The position numbers and the translations under genes are program-made. A stretch of 64,000 bases of DNA from Salminus brasiliensis (taxonomy: Eukaryota; Chordata; Actinopteri; Characiformes; Bryconidae): contig NC_132894.1 of the NCBI RefSeq assembly GCF_030463535.1, forward strand, positions 35,544,808 to 35,608,807. The letters are read 5' to 3'. Shown piece after piece: positions 24,236-34,840 of the stretch (position 1 is the first letter of the stretch; each line of letters begins with the position of its first letter). Under the pieces are notes generated by a model. The model was not told where the DNA came from. It saw only the letters and a program-made list of their open reading frames with translations, and did no database searches.

Positions 24236-24505
24236 CTAGAAGGTCGCCGACCTTTCAGAGGTGTTTGCAGAAGAGTTCCACCTCACAAAGTGTGAGAAAG
24301 CACGTCTCACGAGCCTGGACTCCAGAGGTGGGACTCCTCGGAACAGCAGCTTCAGCTCCTTCTCCACGGTGCTCCTGGAGAAGGAGAGTTTCAGGTCGAG
24401 CAGAGGGTTCAGGCGACCTACCATGAATAAGGAAGCTTGAGGAGCGTTCTTAGGACCAATCAACGCAAGAACCTTTTCTGGATCCGTTTCAGAGCACAGC
24501 CACAT
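24236..24505 (-). CDS. Unrecognised 89-codon ORF
   Basis: The minus strand is open from ATG at 24,505 to TAG at 24,236. It reads a non-repetitive, basic peptide with a leucine-rich middle (KELKLLFRGVPPLESRLVRR). The codons look more protein-like than the surroundings, and there is no low-complexity bias. I see no domain, signal peptide or partner exon, and the flanks are transposon debris. It may be a fragment of a retrogene or transposon, or chance. Confidence 0.2.
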   Translation of the reverse strand: MWLCSETDPEKVLALIGPKNAPQASLFMVGRLNPLLDLKLSFSRSTVEKELKLLFRGVPPLESRLVRRAFSHFVRWNSSANTSERSATF

Positions 24506-24879
24506 GTTGTACTTCAGGTTTCATCATTAGGCATGGCCTTCTGAGCGTCTGATCAAAGAGCTCAGCAGACACTGCCAGAGGCCTGCATACTCGCTTCTTT
24601 ATTACGAGGTGCAGAATAGAAGTTGGCAGTGAAAGTGGAAGTCCATGATTTTAATTAACTCCGGCTGCCAATCTCTGGATCTTGCGGGTTCTGTGTATTC
24701 CGCCTCGTTTCGATTACTTAGTCATTCCGACATTGTTCATATGGAGCTGTGGGCGAACCGTGACTCAGCAGGCCAACAGCTGACCTGGCTTTCTCTGAGG
24801 TTCTAGTTGAAGCTATCTTAAGTCTAGTGAATATAACCTCTAATTCAATTAATTTAACATATTTATGGACATTTATGGA

Positions 24880-25260
24880 CTGGCCACCAATCCAGGTCCT
24901 GGAGAACCCCCTACCACACACATTGGAGTATTCTCCAGCTCCCAGCACACCATCGTCAACTCACTCAGGGCTGGATCAGGTGTGTTGGGAGCAGGGTACA
25001 TCTGGAGGCCATGGGGTGCTCTAAGCAATAAGACTAGAGTTAGGAACCACAGCCACAGAAGAACCACTTTTGGCTTTCTTCTTGGAACCATTGCATAATG
25101 TGGAGGTTCTCTTACACTCAGGCAACTCAAGTACAAACACAGTTCTCCAAAGAAACATCCATTAAAAGAGTCTTTTAGCTGGATCAGGTGTGTTGGCAGC
25201 AAGGTAGGAGGTCCTCCAGGACCAGGGTTAGGAACCACAGCCACAGAAGAACCTCTTTTG
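24880..25260. mobile_element. hAT-like MITE pieces (CCTGGAGnACCnCC ends)
   Basis: Fragments such as CCAATCCAGGTCCTGGAGAA, GATCAGGTGTGTTGGGAGCA and CCTCCAGGACCAGGGTTAGG match the complete small element at 61,478-61,666. A stretch with CCACAGCCACAGAAGAACC recurs at about 25,047 and 25,235, so the region is duplicated or nested. Confidence 0.55.
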
Positions 25261-25276
25261 GCTTTCTAACATTAGA

Positions 25277-25300
25277 ACCCTAACCCTAACCCTAACCCTA
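25277..25300. repeat. Short interstitial telomere-type repeat
   Basis: Four consecutive CCCTAA units (vertebrate telomere repeat read on the C-rich strand) sit between dispersed-repeat sequences. Too short to show a chromosome fusion; insertion during break repair is the usual explanation. Confidence 0.8.
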
Positions 25301-25424
25301 GAAAGAGTTTGTGGGGGTAAAAAAGAAAGTGTGGAAAACCCCTTTAAAGGTTTAATGAATCTTCTAGGTCAAGTTAAGGGTTCTTCTTGAAACCGTTGCA
25401 TAATTTTAAAAAGACTCTCTTTAA

Positions 25425-25775
25425 GGGATGACGCCATCCTTTAAGATCCACAGAAGACGAGCGTCCAGACTTTTTACTGTCCTGCACCGAAGTGGTGGAA
25501 CAAACAAACCCTGGGTGTCCGACCAGCAGAGTCCAACGCTCGCTGTCCTCAAACCCAGACTGAAGAACCTCCTCTTCTGAGAGTACTCAGGCGAAGAGAA
25601 GAGTATTATGGTCTCCATACTGACTTGTGTTTAGTAGAGTCTGAGATTAGAGGAGCTTTGAATTTTAGTCTATTTAAACTAGCCGAGGTTCTTCTTGGGT
25701 AAACAGTGAAGCTCTTTCGTAAGTCGCTCTGGAGAAGAACGTCTGCTAAATGCCGTAAATGTAAATTTACACTCT
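25425..25775 (+). mobile_element. L2-type LINE 3' fragment
   Basis: The plus strand reads LAVLKPRLKNLLF in one frame, matching the C-terminal LAVFKRRLKTHLF-type block of fish non-LTR retrotransposons. It ends in AGTCGCTCTGGAGAAGAACG and TCTGCTAAATGCCGTAAATG, the shared L2/SINE tail. It is 5' truncated. A relative lies at 48,960-49,205. Confidence 0.65.
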
Positions 25776-25946
25776 GCTATACAGCAGAAGGTTGAATTAC
25801 AGTCTGATATTCAGTCAAAGCATCACAGCAGTCAAACATAGAAACTTGGAGCCGTGTCTCCCTCTGCTGTTTACATGAGCTCATCACACTGTTGTTGCAA
25901 ACATATATAACAGATACATGTCTGTCAAGATATGTTTATATATATA

Positions 25947-26468
25947 CAGCTCTGGAAAAAATGAAGAGACTACCTACATGATCTGTTTCTCTGGTCTTTT
26001 TATTTATAGGCAGTGTGTTTAAGGGATATTAATATTTGTGTTGTATTTCATAAACCATGGACAACATTTTTTTTTTTATTATTATTTATTTCTTTACAGA
26101 AATGAAAACTGCTTAAAAACAGCTGCTCAAATAATGCAAAGAAATTATGATAATAATTATAATGTAAAGAAGTTGTTTTAACAGATTTAAACAGATTTAA
26201 TATCTGAACTCTGAGAGCATTCAGAAATCACTATGGTGAAATAATAACCTCAACAGCCAATCACAGCTCTCCTGTCTCGGCCGGCTCTCCACTAGTCTTT
26301 CACATTGCTGCTGGAACTTTATGCCATTCATAGTCTGCAGATTCAACTAACTCAGCTTCGTTTGATCAAATACCTGGAATAAAAAACGTCTGCCGGACAC
26401 GTAGAGATGCAGATTTAGGAAAAAAATTATTAAGTGGTTATATTTTTTTGTATTTTTTTCCAGAGCTG
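25947..26468. mobile_element. Non-autonomous Tc1/mariner-like MITE, copy B
   Basis: Complete copy: CAGCTCTGGAAAAAATGAAG at the left, an imperfect mirror TTTTTTTCCAGAGCTG at the right, with TA on both sides. The interior is colinear with copy A at 3.9 kb. There is no ORF, so movement would need a transposase in trans. Confidence 0.8.
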
Positions 26469-26554
26469 TATACATAGGACAATATATCGTCCAAAAAAAG
26501 CAGGAAAATCTTAATTTTTTGACAATATTTTGAACTGATTAAATAAAAGATTAT

Positions 26555-26735
26555 GGTTCGATTCCTTCCAATTGAGTTTTCCGTGCAGATTTCAAAAAGC
26601 TATGCGCTGTGGCCATTTCTAAACAAACACCATCCCAACAGTGAAGCATGGTGGTGGTAGCATCATGCTGTGAGGAATGCTTTTCCTCAGTGAGGATTGG
26701 GCAGCTTGTAAATACTGACGGATGGACGGTGCAAA
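26555..26735 (+). pseudogene. Tc1 transposase fossil
   Basis: The plus strand reads [12 protein letters not shown] followed by a stop, the conserved catalytic-core block of Tc1 transposases, then decays. Only about 60 codons' worth of similarity remains, with a stop and frameshift. It belongs to a different lineage from the intact element at 55-56 kb. Confidence 0.6.
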
Positions 26736-27059
26736 ATACAATCAATAATTAATATAAATTAAATATATATACTGTATATATATATTATATATACATTTTT
26801 ATATTTAGATTTTAAAATATATAATATAAATTATACATATACAGTTTGAAATGTATCTATATATAATGCAACAAAAAATAGATTATATATTAATCATGTA
26901 AAAAGTAATAGGAAATTAGAAATGAATCAAATATGATATTATATATGATGATATATATATATGTGTGTTTTTTTTTACTCCCCCCACAGCCTGCTTTCAG
27001 GTTTGGGGCAAAACCACCCCAAAGCAAGCTGGGAAATGTTGTTGGTCAGGAAAAGCAGG

Positions 27060-27462
27060 CCGTTCCCTTTAAATTCCTGGGCCTGTGTCTGAGGTCTTGT
27101 GATGTGACATCAGCGCCTCATTGAGGCCGACCAGCCTCCCCAGCTGTGCGCAATGAGCCGCGTCTGAACAGGCCTCTGCGCCGGGCCGCCTTCACTAACC
27201 CGGGTTAGACCCAGAGCGCGTGCCTTTTTCGTGTTACTGGAGGGGGGTTTTGTTGTGAAGCGCGAGAGACATAGCCAAGCCAGAGCTGAGCGCGCGTGTC
27301 GCAGTTGTGGTTGTGGTTTGGTGCGCTCGGAGTTGGAGTTTGTCTGGACACACTTTGGCACCTCTCTGCATCCCCACCTCGCACTTTTGCAGGTAGGTGT
27401 GTGTGCGCGCGCGCGTGCGTGTGTGTGTGTGTACGTGTGTGTAAGTGAGAGCCCCGTTAGCC
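27060..27462 (+). promoter_or_regulatory. CpG-rich promoter/5' UTR region of the lamin gene
   Basis: CpG density and GC content rise sharply from about 27,110 and stay high through the first coding exon. A (GT)n-type tract sits just before the ATG. No clear TATA box is visible, as expected for a CpG-type promoter. The exact transcription start cannot be placed. Confidence 0.45.
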
Positions 27463-27846
27463 ATGATCACCTCCACTCCAGCACCGGCGGCTGCTCGCGC
27501 CTCTCGAGCCGCCGGAGCTTCGCCTTCCTCGGTCAGCCCCACGCGCCTGAGCCGCCTGCAGGAGAAGGAGGACCTCCGGCACCTCAACGACCGGCTGGCT
27601 AACTACATCGAGCGCGTGCGCCAGCTCGAGAATGAGAAGTCGTCCATGCAGCTGCTGCTGGAGGAGAAGGAGGAGACCACCACGCGCGAGCTGAGGAGCG
27701 TCAGGCTGCTGTATGAGACCGAGCTGGCCGACGCGAGGAAGACCCTGGACGCCACTGCTAACGAGAGGGCCAGGCTGCAGATAGAGTACAGCCAGCTGTG
27801 TGAGGACCACCGCAGGCTGGTGGCGAGGTAAGGACGAGGGACCCTG

Positions 27847-27885
<39 letters not shown>

Positions 27886-29219
27886 ACCAGTGAGTGACCA
27901 CTGGTTGTATGATGGGTGATGGGCCAGATCAGATCCTGGCCCAGGAGGTTCTAGTGCAGTCCATTGGGCTCACCTACCATTTATCATTATCTGTAGTTGT
28001 CCCCATACCCACTTCGGGTGGTCTGACCCGAAGCCCCCTGACCTAGAGAAGGCGGGTCTAAAGTAGCTCAGTGGTCTTCCCCAGTTATTTCTGGAAACCT
28101 GAGCACTCAAGCCAGCATTGGGCTACACTGGGTGATGGGGCCAGGCCTTGGCCTAGGAGGGTCCAGAGCAGTCCAATGGGCCCACCCCACCTGAACCCAG
28201 TCTTCGTCACTTATTTGGTACAAAAATGAGAAATGCGAGAAATATGGACTGTCCTGAAGACCCCTAGCTCAGGGTCTTAACTCCCATTCATTTAATGGAG
28301 GCCTTCAGTCATTTGTACCTGAGTACTAGAACCCGGTATGATGCATTTAAGCTCTCTAGGGTAGTAGATCCACCAGGACTAAGGTTGGGCATCTCCAGAT
28401 GAACACTCTCCTCTTCAGGAGCTTGGCTGACCTGAACCTAGTGAGATTGTTGTTCTGGTGTTGATGGATTAGTCTGAGAACTTCTGAGAACTTCAGATTC
28501 TTCAGCGACTGTTTTTAATAAAGGGGAAATGATGAGGAGGCTACAGCTCCTGGCCTGACTTCACAGATACGGTCGTTCTCATTTTACAGGAACAACAAGA
28601 AGGAGGCCGAGCTGAGCAATGCTGTGGAGCGGTGGAGAAGTCTTGAAGCGGCCTTGAACTCCAAAGAGGCTGACTATGCTAATTTATTTGCTGCTAATCG
28701 CAGGCTGGAAAGCGAGGTAGCTGATCTGAGGACGCAAGTGGATAATGTGAGTTTTATTTTTTTTTGCTTCGCTCCATGCAGCGCCTGGAGTTCACAGAGA
28801 AGATCAGCATCCCAACCTGTGCTCTTCTATCCAAGATATCAAGAACTATATTTCATATGTTTAGAATTCCAATGAGTGTGTTGTTGAATTTGATTGGTCA
28901 ATATGATGCGTTATTGAATGGCCTGTCATGCTGCTGTTCTCCTGTTCTGTAGCTGGAGTCCGCCCTCCAGAATGCTAAAGCTCAGATTAATTCGGAGATG
29001 CTCCGGCGAGTGGACGCGGAGAACCAGATTCAGACCCTGCAGGAGCAGATGGACTTTCAGAAGCAGGTCTCTGAACAGGTAAGATGCTGCAGTTCAAGTT
29101 CGGCTGCCTTTGAGGCATCGTGGCCGTGCCGGTCGGTCTGGTACACCAGCTGAGACCATGTGAAACCATTTGGAAGATTTATTAGTTTATTATTAAGTTT
29201 TATGGTGTGTGTGTGTGTA

Positions 29220-29265
<46 letters not shown>

Positions 29266-31699
29266 GTTATATTTATATATAAAATGTTGTTTTGTATACT
29301 TATATATTAATTATATAACTATAATTATATTAAAGTGTGTATACACACATACACATAGATTTCTTAAATATATATAACACTTTTATATAATTCTTATATT
29401 AAACATACACACACACACACTTTAATAATGTGTGTGTAAATAAATATTTATATTAATATATTTTAAAAATGTGTATGTGTTATGGTGTGTTTCAGGAAGT
29501 GCGGGAGATGCGGAGCCGGCACGAGAGTCGCCTGGTGGAGGTGGATTCAGGCAGGCAGAGGGAGTTCGAGAGTAAGCTGGCGGAGGCTATGCAGCAGCTC
29601 CGGCAAGAGCACGAAGCCCAAATCCAGCAGTACAAGGACGACCTGGAGCGGACCTTCAGTGCCAAGGTAAAAATGCGGCCCCATTGCATTCAATGAGGGT
29701 CAATAAGGGTGATCCACATCACTGTCCCAGTCTGATCATCTACAGTGATTTAATGCAGTCCCGTCCAGAAACCCATGTCACTGGTCCGTTGCATTGCAGT
29801 TGGAGAACGCTAAGCAGGTCGCGGTGAAGAACAGCGATTTCGCCACTTCAACCAGAGAGGAGCTGGCAGGAACCAAGCTCAGGCTGGAGTCCCAGTCCAT
29901 GCAGATCGGCAACCTGCAGAAACAGGTATGGCCACCATAAGCGTATCTTAATCAAGACCTGGAGCCCTTGAGGTACAGGCTTCTACGTGATGTAACTGAG
30001 TGTAACTGAGTGTTTTCTGGGTCAGAACTCTGTGCTGGAGGCGCGGGTGCAGGAACTGGAGCGCCTGCTGGACCGCGAGCGGCAGCTCAGTCACCAGCGT
30101 CTGACTCAGAAGGAGCAGGAGATGGCTGACATGAGGCAGCAGATGCAGACTCAGCTGGAGGAGTACCAGAGCCTGCTGGACCTCAAACTGATGCTGGACA
30201 TGGAGATCAACGCTTATCGCAAGATGCTGGAGGGAGAAGAGCGAAGGTAGGAAAGCTCGTACAGGTGAATCCTGTTGTAGAGTTGGGAGTCTTACCGGGA
30301 ACTCTTACTGGTCTAGTGTGGCCCAGTCTCCCACAGAGAAGACTGGTACACACTGTGCTACACCAGTCTGTCTGTGTGTCTGTGTGTCTCGGTCTTTCTC
30401 AGGTTGAACCTCTCTCCAAGCCCGTCCCAGCACTCCTCCATCCCCCGCACACACGCCCAGGCCACACGCAAAGCCTGGGCCAAAAAACGAAAGCACGAGG
30501 GCAGCTCCGGCCTGTCTCCCAGTTATAAAGTGTCCCAGCGCTCGTCCTCCCGCGGCGTCGTGTCCATCGACGAGATTGACCTGATGGGAAACTTCATAAA
30601 GCTCAAGAACAACTCTGACACGGTACGGCCTCCTCGCACAGAGAAAAATGTTCCAGAAATCTTACCGAAGTGAGAGATGTGTGGACTGGGGTTAGGCCTA
30701 GTCTCCACTCAGTGTGTGGTTTAGCCCAGGACTAGGCTTAATCCCTGTATGAAAAAGGACCCAAAAAGTCAGTGTTAGCCTCTTGAGATTTTCTGATGTA
30801 GACATGTGGAACAGCCAGCTCTACTGCCACCATCCGTTTCATCACCTGTAGTTAACTGTTGGATGACCTGGTGTGAAGGCTGCATCTAATGGGTGCTGTT
30901 TGCAGGATCAGCCACTAGGGGGCTGGGTGGTCAGGAGGAGGCAGGCAGGTACTCCTGATATTGTCTTCAAAATCCCCACGTCCTGCGTTCTGGGTGCTGG
31001 AGATAGCGTGACGGTAAAAATACACACACTTAAGCATACGTTCATACAGTCCTTGGAGAAGGGGAGCTCCACCCATTCTACCCAACCAATGCACAGATAC
31101 TGTTTTATGGGCTGAAATTAATATTAATCATAAATAAATAAATATACATATATATCTGAGTAGGCCTGTCATAGCAGGAGGCTCAGCAGACCATGCTGGT
31201 CCCCATTGCTCATCCCTGCGGTTCGGTGTGTCTGGTGCTCTGTTGAAAGTTACCTGTGCTGTATCTCGTCAGATCTGGTCTGCGGGAGCCGGAGTGGAAC
31301 CGAATCCTCCCACTGACCTGGTACTGAGTGGCCCAAAGACATGGGGAGCGGTCAGCGATGTCCAGGTTTCTCTGCTCAACACACTGAATGAGGTAAGGGA
31401 CCTTCATATTCATAAGACATCTCTGATCCGTCCAGAACCAGGACTGGAGAGCGCGGGATTTAATAACCGGTCGTGCAAACTCGTCATCCAGGGCTTGTGT
31501 AGATCAGTATGTGGTAGAATCCCCCTATTTCATTGAGAATGCAGTACAATGGCTGTATGTGTACGTGTGTACGTGCGGTCCAGGAGACAGCAGAGCGGAG
31601 CGTGGTGTGTGTGCAGAGCCGAGCTGAGGGAGACTCAGATGTGGAAATTGATGAAGAGAGCGGCGTGGGCTCAGAGATTCACCTTCGCCGACAGGTCTC

Positions 31700-31772
<73 letters not shown>

Positions 31773-32710
31773 GTGCATTCCAAGCCTAATTGAAATCACA
31801 CCAGGTTTAAAACCTCACTGACCTATTCAGGACCATCTGAAGCTCCTGAACCGAAGCTGAGACCCAGCTTAAACTGTTAAAATGACCATTTATTAATTTG
31901 TTTCATTTTATTAATTTATTATTATTTATTGTGAGATTATTAAAACCAAGAAAAAGGAGCATTTCCACCAAACCCTTCCTTATATCCTATTCCTTATTAT
32001 GTCCAGAGAAAATGTGAGACATTGATGCCACATGACCATCATGTCCATCATGATAAAATGCAGCTAATTAATTATTTTTTTATTTCTTTTGTTCTAAAAA
32101 GCCCAAAAGAAGGAAAAAGAAATGTTGCTCTCTGTCCTGACCTGCTAAATGACCAGTGGGAGCAGTAGGTGAGACAATGACCACAGCAGCTGCCTGCTTT
32201 TGTGCTCTGCATGGATGCTTGGCTTTGCTCTTGTTCTAACCTGCCTGCAGCTTCTGGGTGCTGGAGCTCAGATGCCTTGTATTGGGCTTATGTAGTCCAG
32301 AACATCCCCAGATCCCCCAAAAGAAATGCTGGCCGCAGTAACACAGAGCTGGATAGTAAGGGGCTGGGGGCTGGGGGCTCGGGGCTGGGGGCTGACTCCG
32401 GCTGCTTTGCTTGCTTGCTTCAGTTTCTCGCTCGTCAAAACCAGTAGCGCAGAAGCTTCCTCATAACTTCATAATTTTCCCCTGTTTTAATCAACACCAG
32501 CTGCTCTTTTATACTGTGTGTGTATATTTAATGAAAAATGGACCAGGAGAAATCTTCAGACATTTTTGTAATCATATGGATCATATGTCATAACAGAAAC
32601 CTACCTAAAGGGTTAACTATTACGAGGACCCAACCTGTTCAAATAAGACTTATTTTATTTTATTAACCATTTATTAACTAAGCTAAGCAAACAAACTAAG
32701 CTTGTGTGAC

Positions 32711-32765
<55 letters not shown>

Positions 32766-33326
32766 TACGTTTACATATCCAGCCACTCCTTATTTACCTT
32801 TTCCCAATTATGTAATTGATTCAGTTGTGACTGCTTTTTCAGTAAGGCATAGTGCAGGACAGCCAATCAGAACAGAGCTTGTTTACATATCAATCTTAAA
32901 GGTACAGTAATGAACAGTCGGTTTAATTCTGAGGCAAAAAAAGAGGTTGAAAAAATGGTCAGAAGAAATTACAGTCGTTTATGCTTCATTAACCATAAAC
33001 ATGAGCCATAAATAGACTCCAGAGGAGTAATTCAGTAAGGACAGTGTTGGATATGAGCTTTTGTTTTATTAATGTGTGATTATTATTATTATGATTATTA
33101 TTATTATTATTATAGTAGTTTATAATTGGTCCTTTTAAAGGCTAAAGTGCAGCTGGTGCTTTTTAATTATTATTTTTTTAATATAAATTTTTTATAATCC
33201 CCTTGCACAAAATAAAACCACAGTTTTGAGAGGACTGTAAATATGATCTGTATATGTGAGTAAACTGATGTCCTGTTTTTACAGGAACGTGTGGGGAGCC
33301 AGGAGGCCAGCTGTATGGTCATGTGA
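27463..33326 (+). CDS. lmnl3: Lamin, LIII (L3) type nuclear lamina protein
   Basis: Intermediate-filament protein of the inner nuclear membrane lamina. Exons: 27463-27827, 28590-28746, 28953-29078, 29496-29666, 29800-29925, 30026-30246, 30403-30622, 30906-31013, 31273-31392, 31584-31694 and 33285-33326, giving 588 aa with all frames joining. Exons 2-6, 8 and 9 have the lengths conserved in vertebrate lamin genes (157, 126, 171, 126, 221, 108, 120). Visible parts: a head with the mitotic Cdk site SPTR at 25-28; coiled-coil rod from about 31 to YRKMLEGEE at 379-387; LSPSPS at 392-397; nuclear localisation signal KKRK at 416-419; Ig-fold tail about 445-545; an acidic stretch; and CaaX box CMVM for farnesylation. 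The LIII assignment rests on features such as [16 protein letters not shown] and [13 protein letters not shown], which I recall as closer to Xenopus LIII than to A, B1 or B2. Lamin identity is near certain, subtype about 80 percent. The intron 10 donor (CAG/gtctct) is weak. Confidence 0.95.
27850..27882. repeat. (GA)n tract in lamin intron 1
   Basis: GA dinucleotide run starting about 23 bp after the exon 1 donor. Confidence 0.9.
29200..29262. repeat. (GT)n(TA)n tract in lamin intron 3
   Basis: A short GT run passes into about 16 TA dinucleotides, within an intron that is AT-rich throughout. Confidence 0.85.
31705..31768. repeat. (CA)n microsatellite beside the exon 10 donor
   Basis: About 32 CA dinucleotides begin only ten bases after the exon 10/intron 10 boundary. 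CA-rich intronic tracts near weak donors are known binding sites for hnRNP L, so this may influence use of that donor. Confidence 0.9.
32715..32764. repeat. (CA)n microsatellite in lamin intron 10
   Basis: Second CA run, about 25 dinucleotides, within the longest intron of the lamin gene (31,695-33,284). Confidence 0.9.
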
Positions 33327-33584
33327 CACTTGACCCACATCTAAATGATCAGTATGGCCAGTGGTGTGGAATTATCGCCATATCTCCTTCAAAACAGACG
33401 TAAACGCAGGGTTCATAAAACGGACAACCAATTTCTTTATCCCTCAGGCTTCCATGTGAAAGACTAGAACTTTTGAGCATCTGGTCACTTCCTTTGAGAT
33501 TTAAAGGACTAGAGACCCTGAGGATAACTTCAAAGTAAAGACGCCCAACTGTTTCCTGTACATGTCAAAGTTCCTGGTGTTTAC

Positions 33585-33621
<37 letters not shown>

Positions 33622-34315
33622 TATTTTATTTTTTTTGCAAAAGTCCCTTAATCAGCTCCTTTAACAAACAGTCTTTACACCTGGTCTTGGACTAAGCTGC
33701 GACGCCAGTGGTGATTCTGGGCCTACTTTTTATCTGGGTCTGGAAATCTGGTCTGCTTCATACTTCTCATACCTTGCTTTGTCATGCCACAGTATCCCTA
33801 GATTTGCATTGTTTAAGGCTAAAGCTAATGCTCTACCTGTGTACAAACAGGTGAAGGGTCTATTTATGAGTAGGCCAGACTCGCTGCTGATGACCAGTAA
33901 AGATAATGGTGCCTTTTATAGCCAAGTCGTGCAAAATGTAGCACTTCAGTAAATCGGATTTCCAGTAATGTGTGACTCATTAATGCAGAAATGGACTAAT
34001 TAGCATCTGCTGTGCCTTTTGTGACCGGATGGTGTTTATGATGGATGGCTCAAAGGTCGGTTTAATTTGAAGTGAAGGGGACCAACCTAGAGACATTGTC
34101 AAAAGCTCATTTATTGTTTTGTTCCCTTTTTTGGTTGAACAAGCCTCCTTCCAACACTCCTAGAACATCACGACAGATCAGACACATCTCCAGATCTAGA
34201 CTCCTCACGACCTCAAGGTTGACCCTGAACGTCACTATTGACTATTTATTGCATTTACGTTGCTGGTGTGGATACTTTTATATGTAGAAAGTCAATAAAG
34301 AAAGATTGCAATGAC
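33327..34315 (+). other. lmnl3: Lamin 3' UTR with poly(A) signal
   Basis: After the stop codon at 33,324-33,326, the first good plus-strand poly(A) signal is AATAAA at 34,294-34,299, followed by GT-rich sequence (ATGTGTGGGTGGTG) at about 34,320. This gives a 3' UTR of about 1 kb. It contains an ATT-repeat tract near 33,587-33,625. Confidence 0.6.
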
Positions 34316-34840
34316 GTGGATGTGTGGGTGGTGCTGATTATCTGCAGCTGTTTTTCTAAATGGAGAAACTTCTAGCAGGTATAAATTACAGTACAGTTCC
34401 AGTACGGTCATAGAAACGGTCATTTCAGTGTTTCAACATAGAAATATTCTTCATGCAAAGCAACAAGAGTCATCCTCTGTCCGATTTGCTGCTGCAACTC
34501 ATGGTGATGTCCATCATGATGTCCTTATTTTGGTCAGCAGAGCTCCAAAACACAGTGTTCTTGCAAATGCCTTGTATCCACTCTTGTCCTTTATTGGCCC
34601 GATGTCATCCTTTGCTGTACTGACCTCAGGCTGTGCTGTGAGGATCCTGACCAGGCCCAGCTCCAGCTGAGTTTCTGAGTATTTGGATGAATCTGATGTT
34701 CATGTAATCCATCAAAAGTCAATGATTTTGGTCAAAATACTGCATATATTAACTACAGGGTGTAGCAACATAATCTCAATGCTGGTGTTCTTTGTCCGTG
34801 TCCTGCAGTCCCTGTCCTTGCAGGCCTCCTTTCACAGCAG

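Noticed and set aside
31533-31821. ORFs extending lamin exon 10 into TH-repeat sequence
   Set aside because: The extension is the CA microsatellite. The in-frame splice to 33,285 gives a normal lamin end.
32312-32341. Second CaaX exon for the lamin: acceptor-like CCCCAG then IPQKKCWPQ and stop, in frame
   Set aside because: The a2 position is proline, the polypyrimidine tract is poor, and LIII alternative ends I recall have aliphatic residues. Considered chance.
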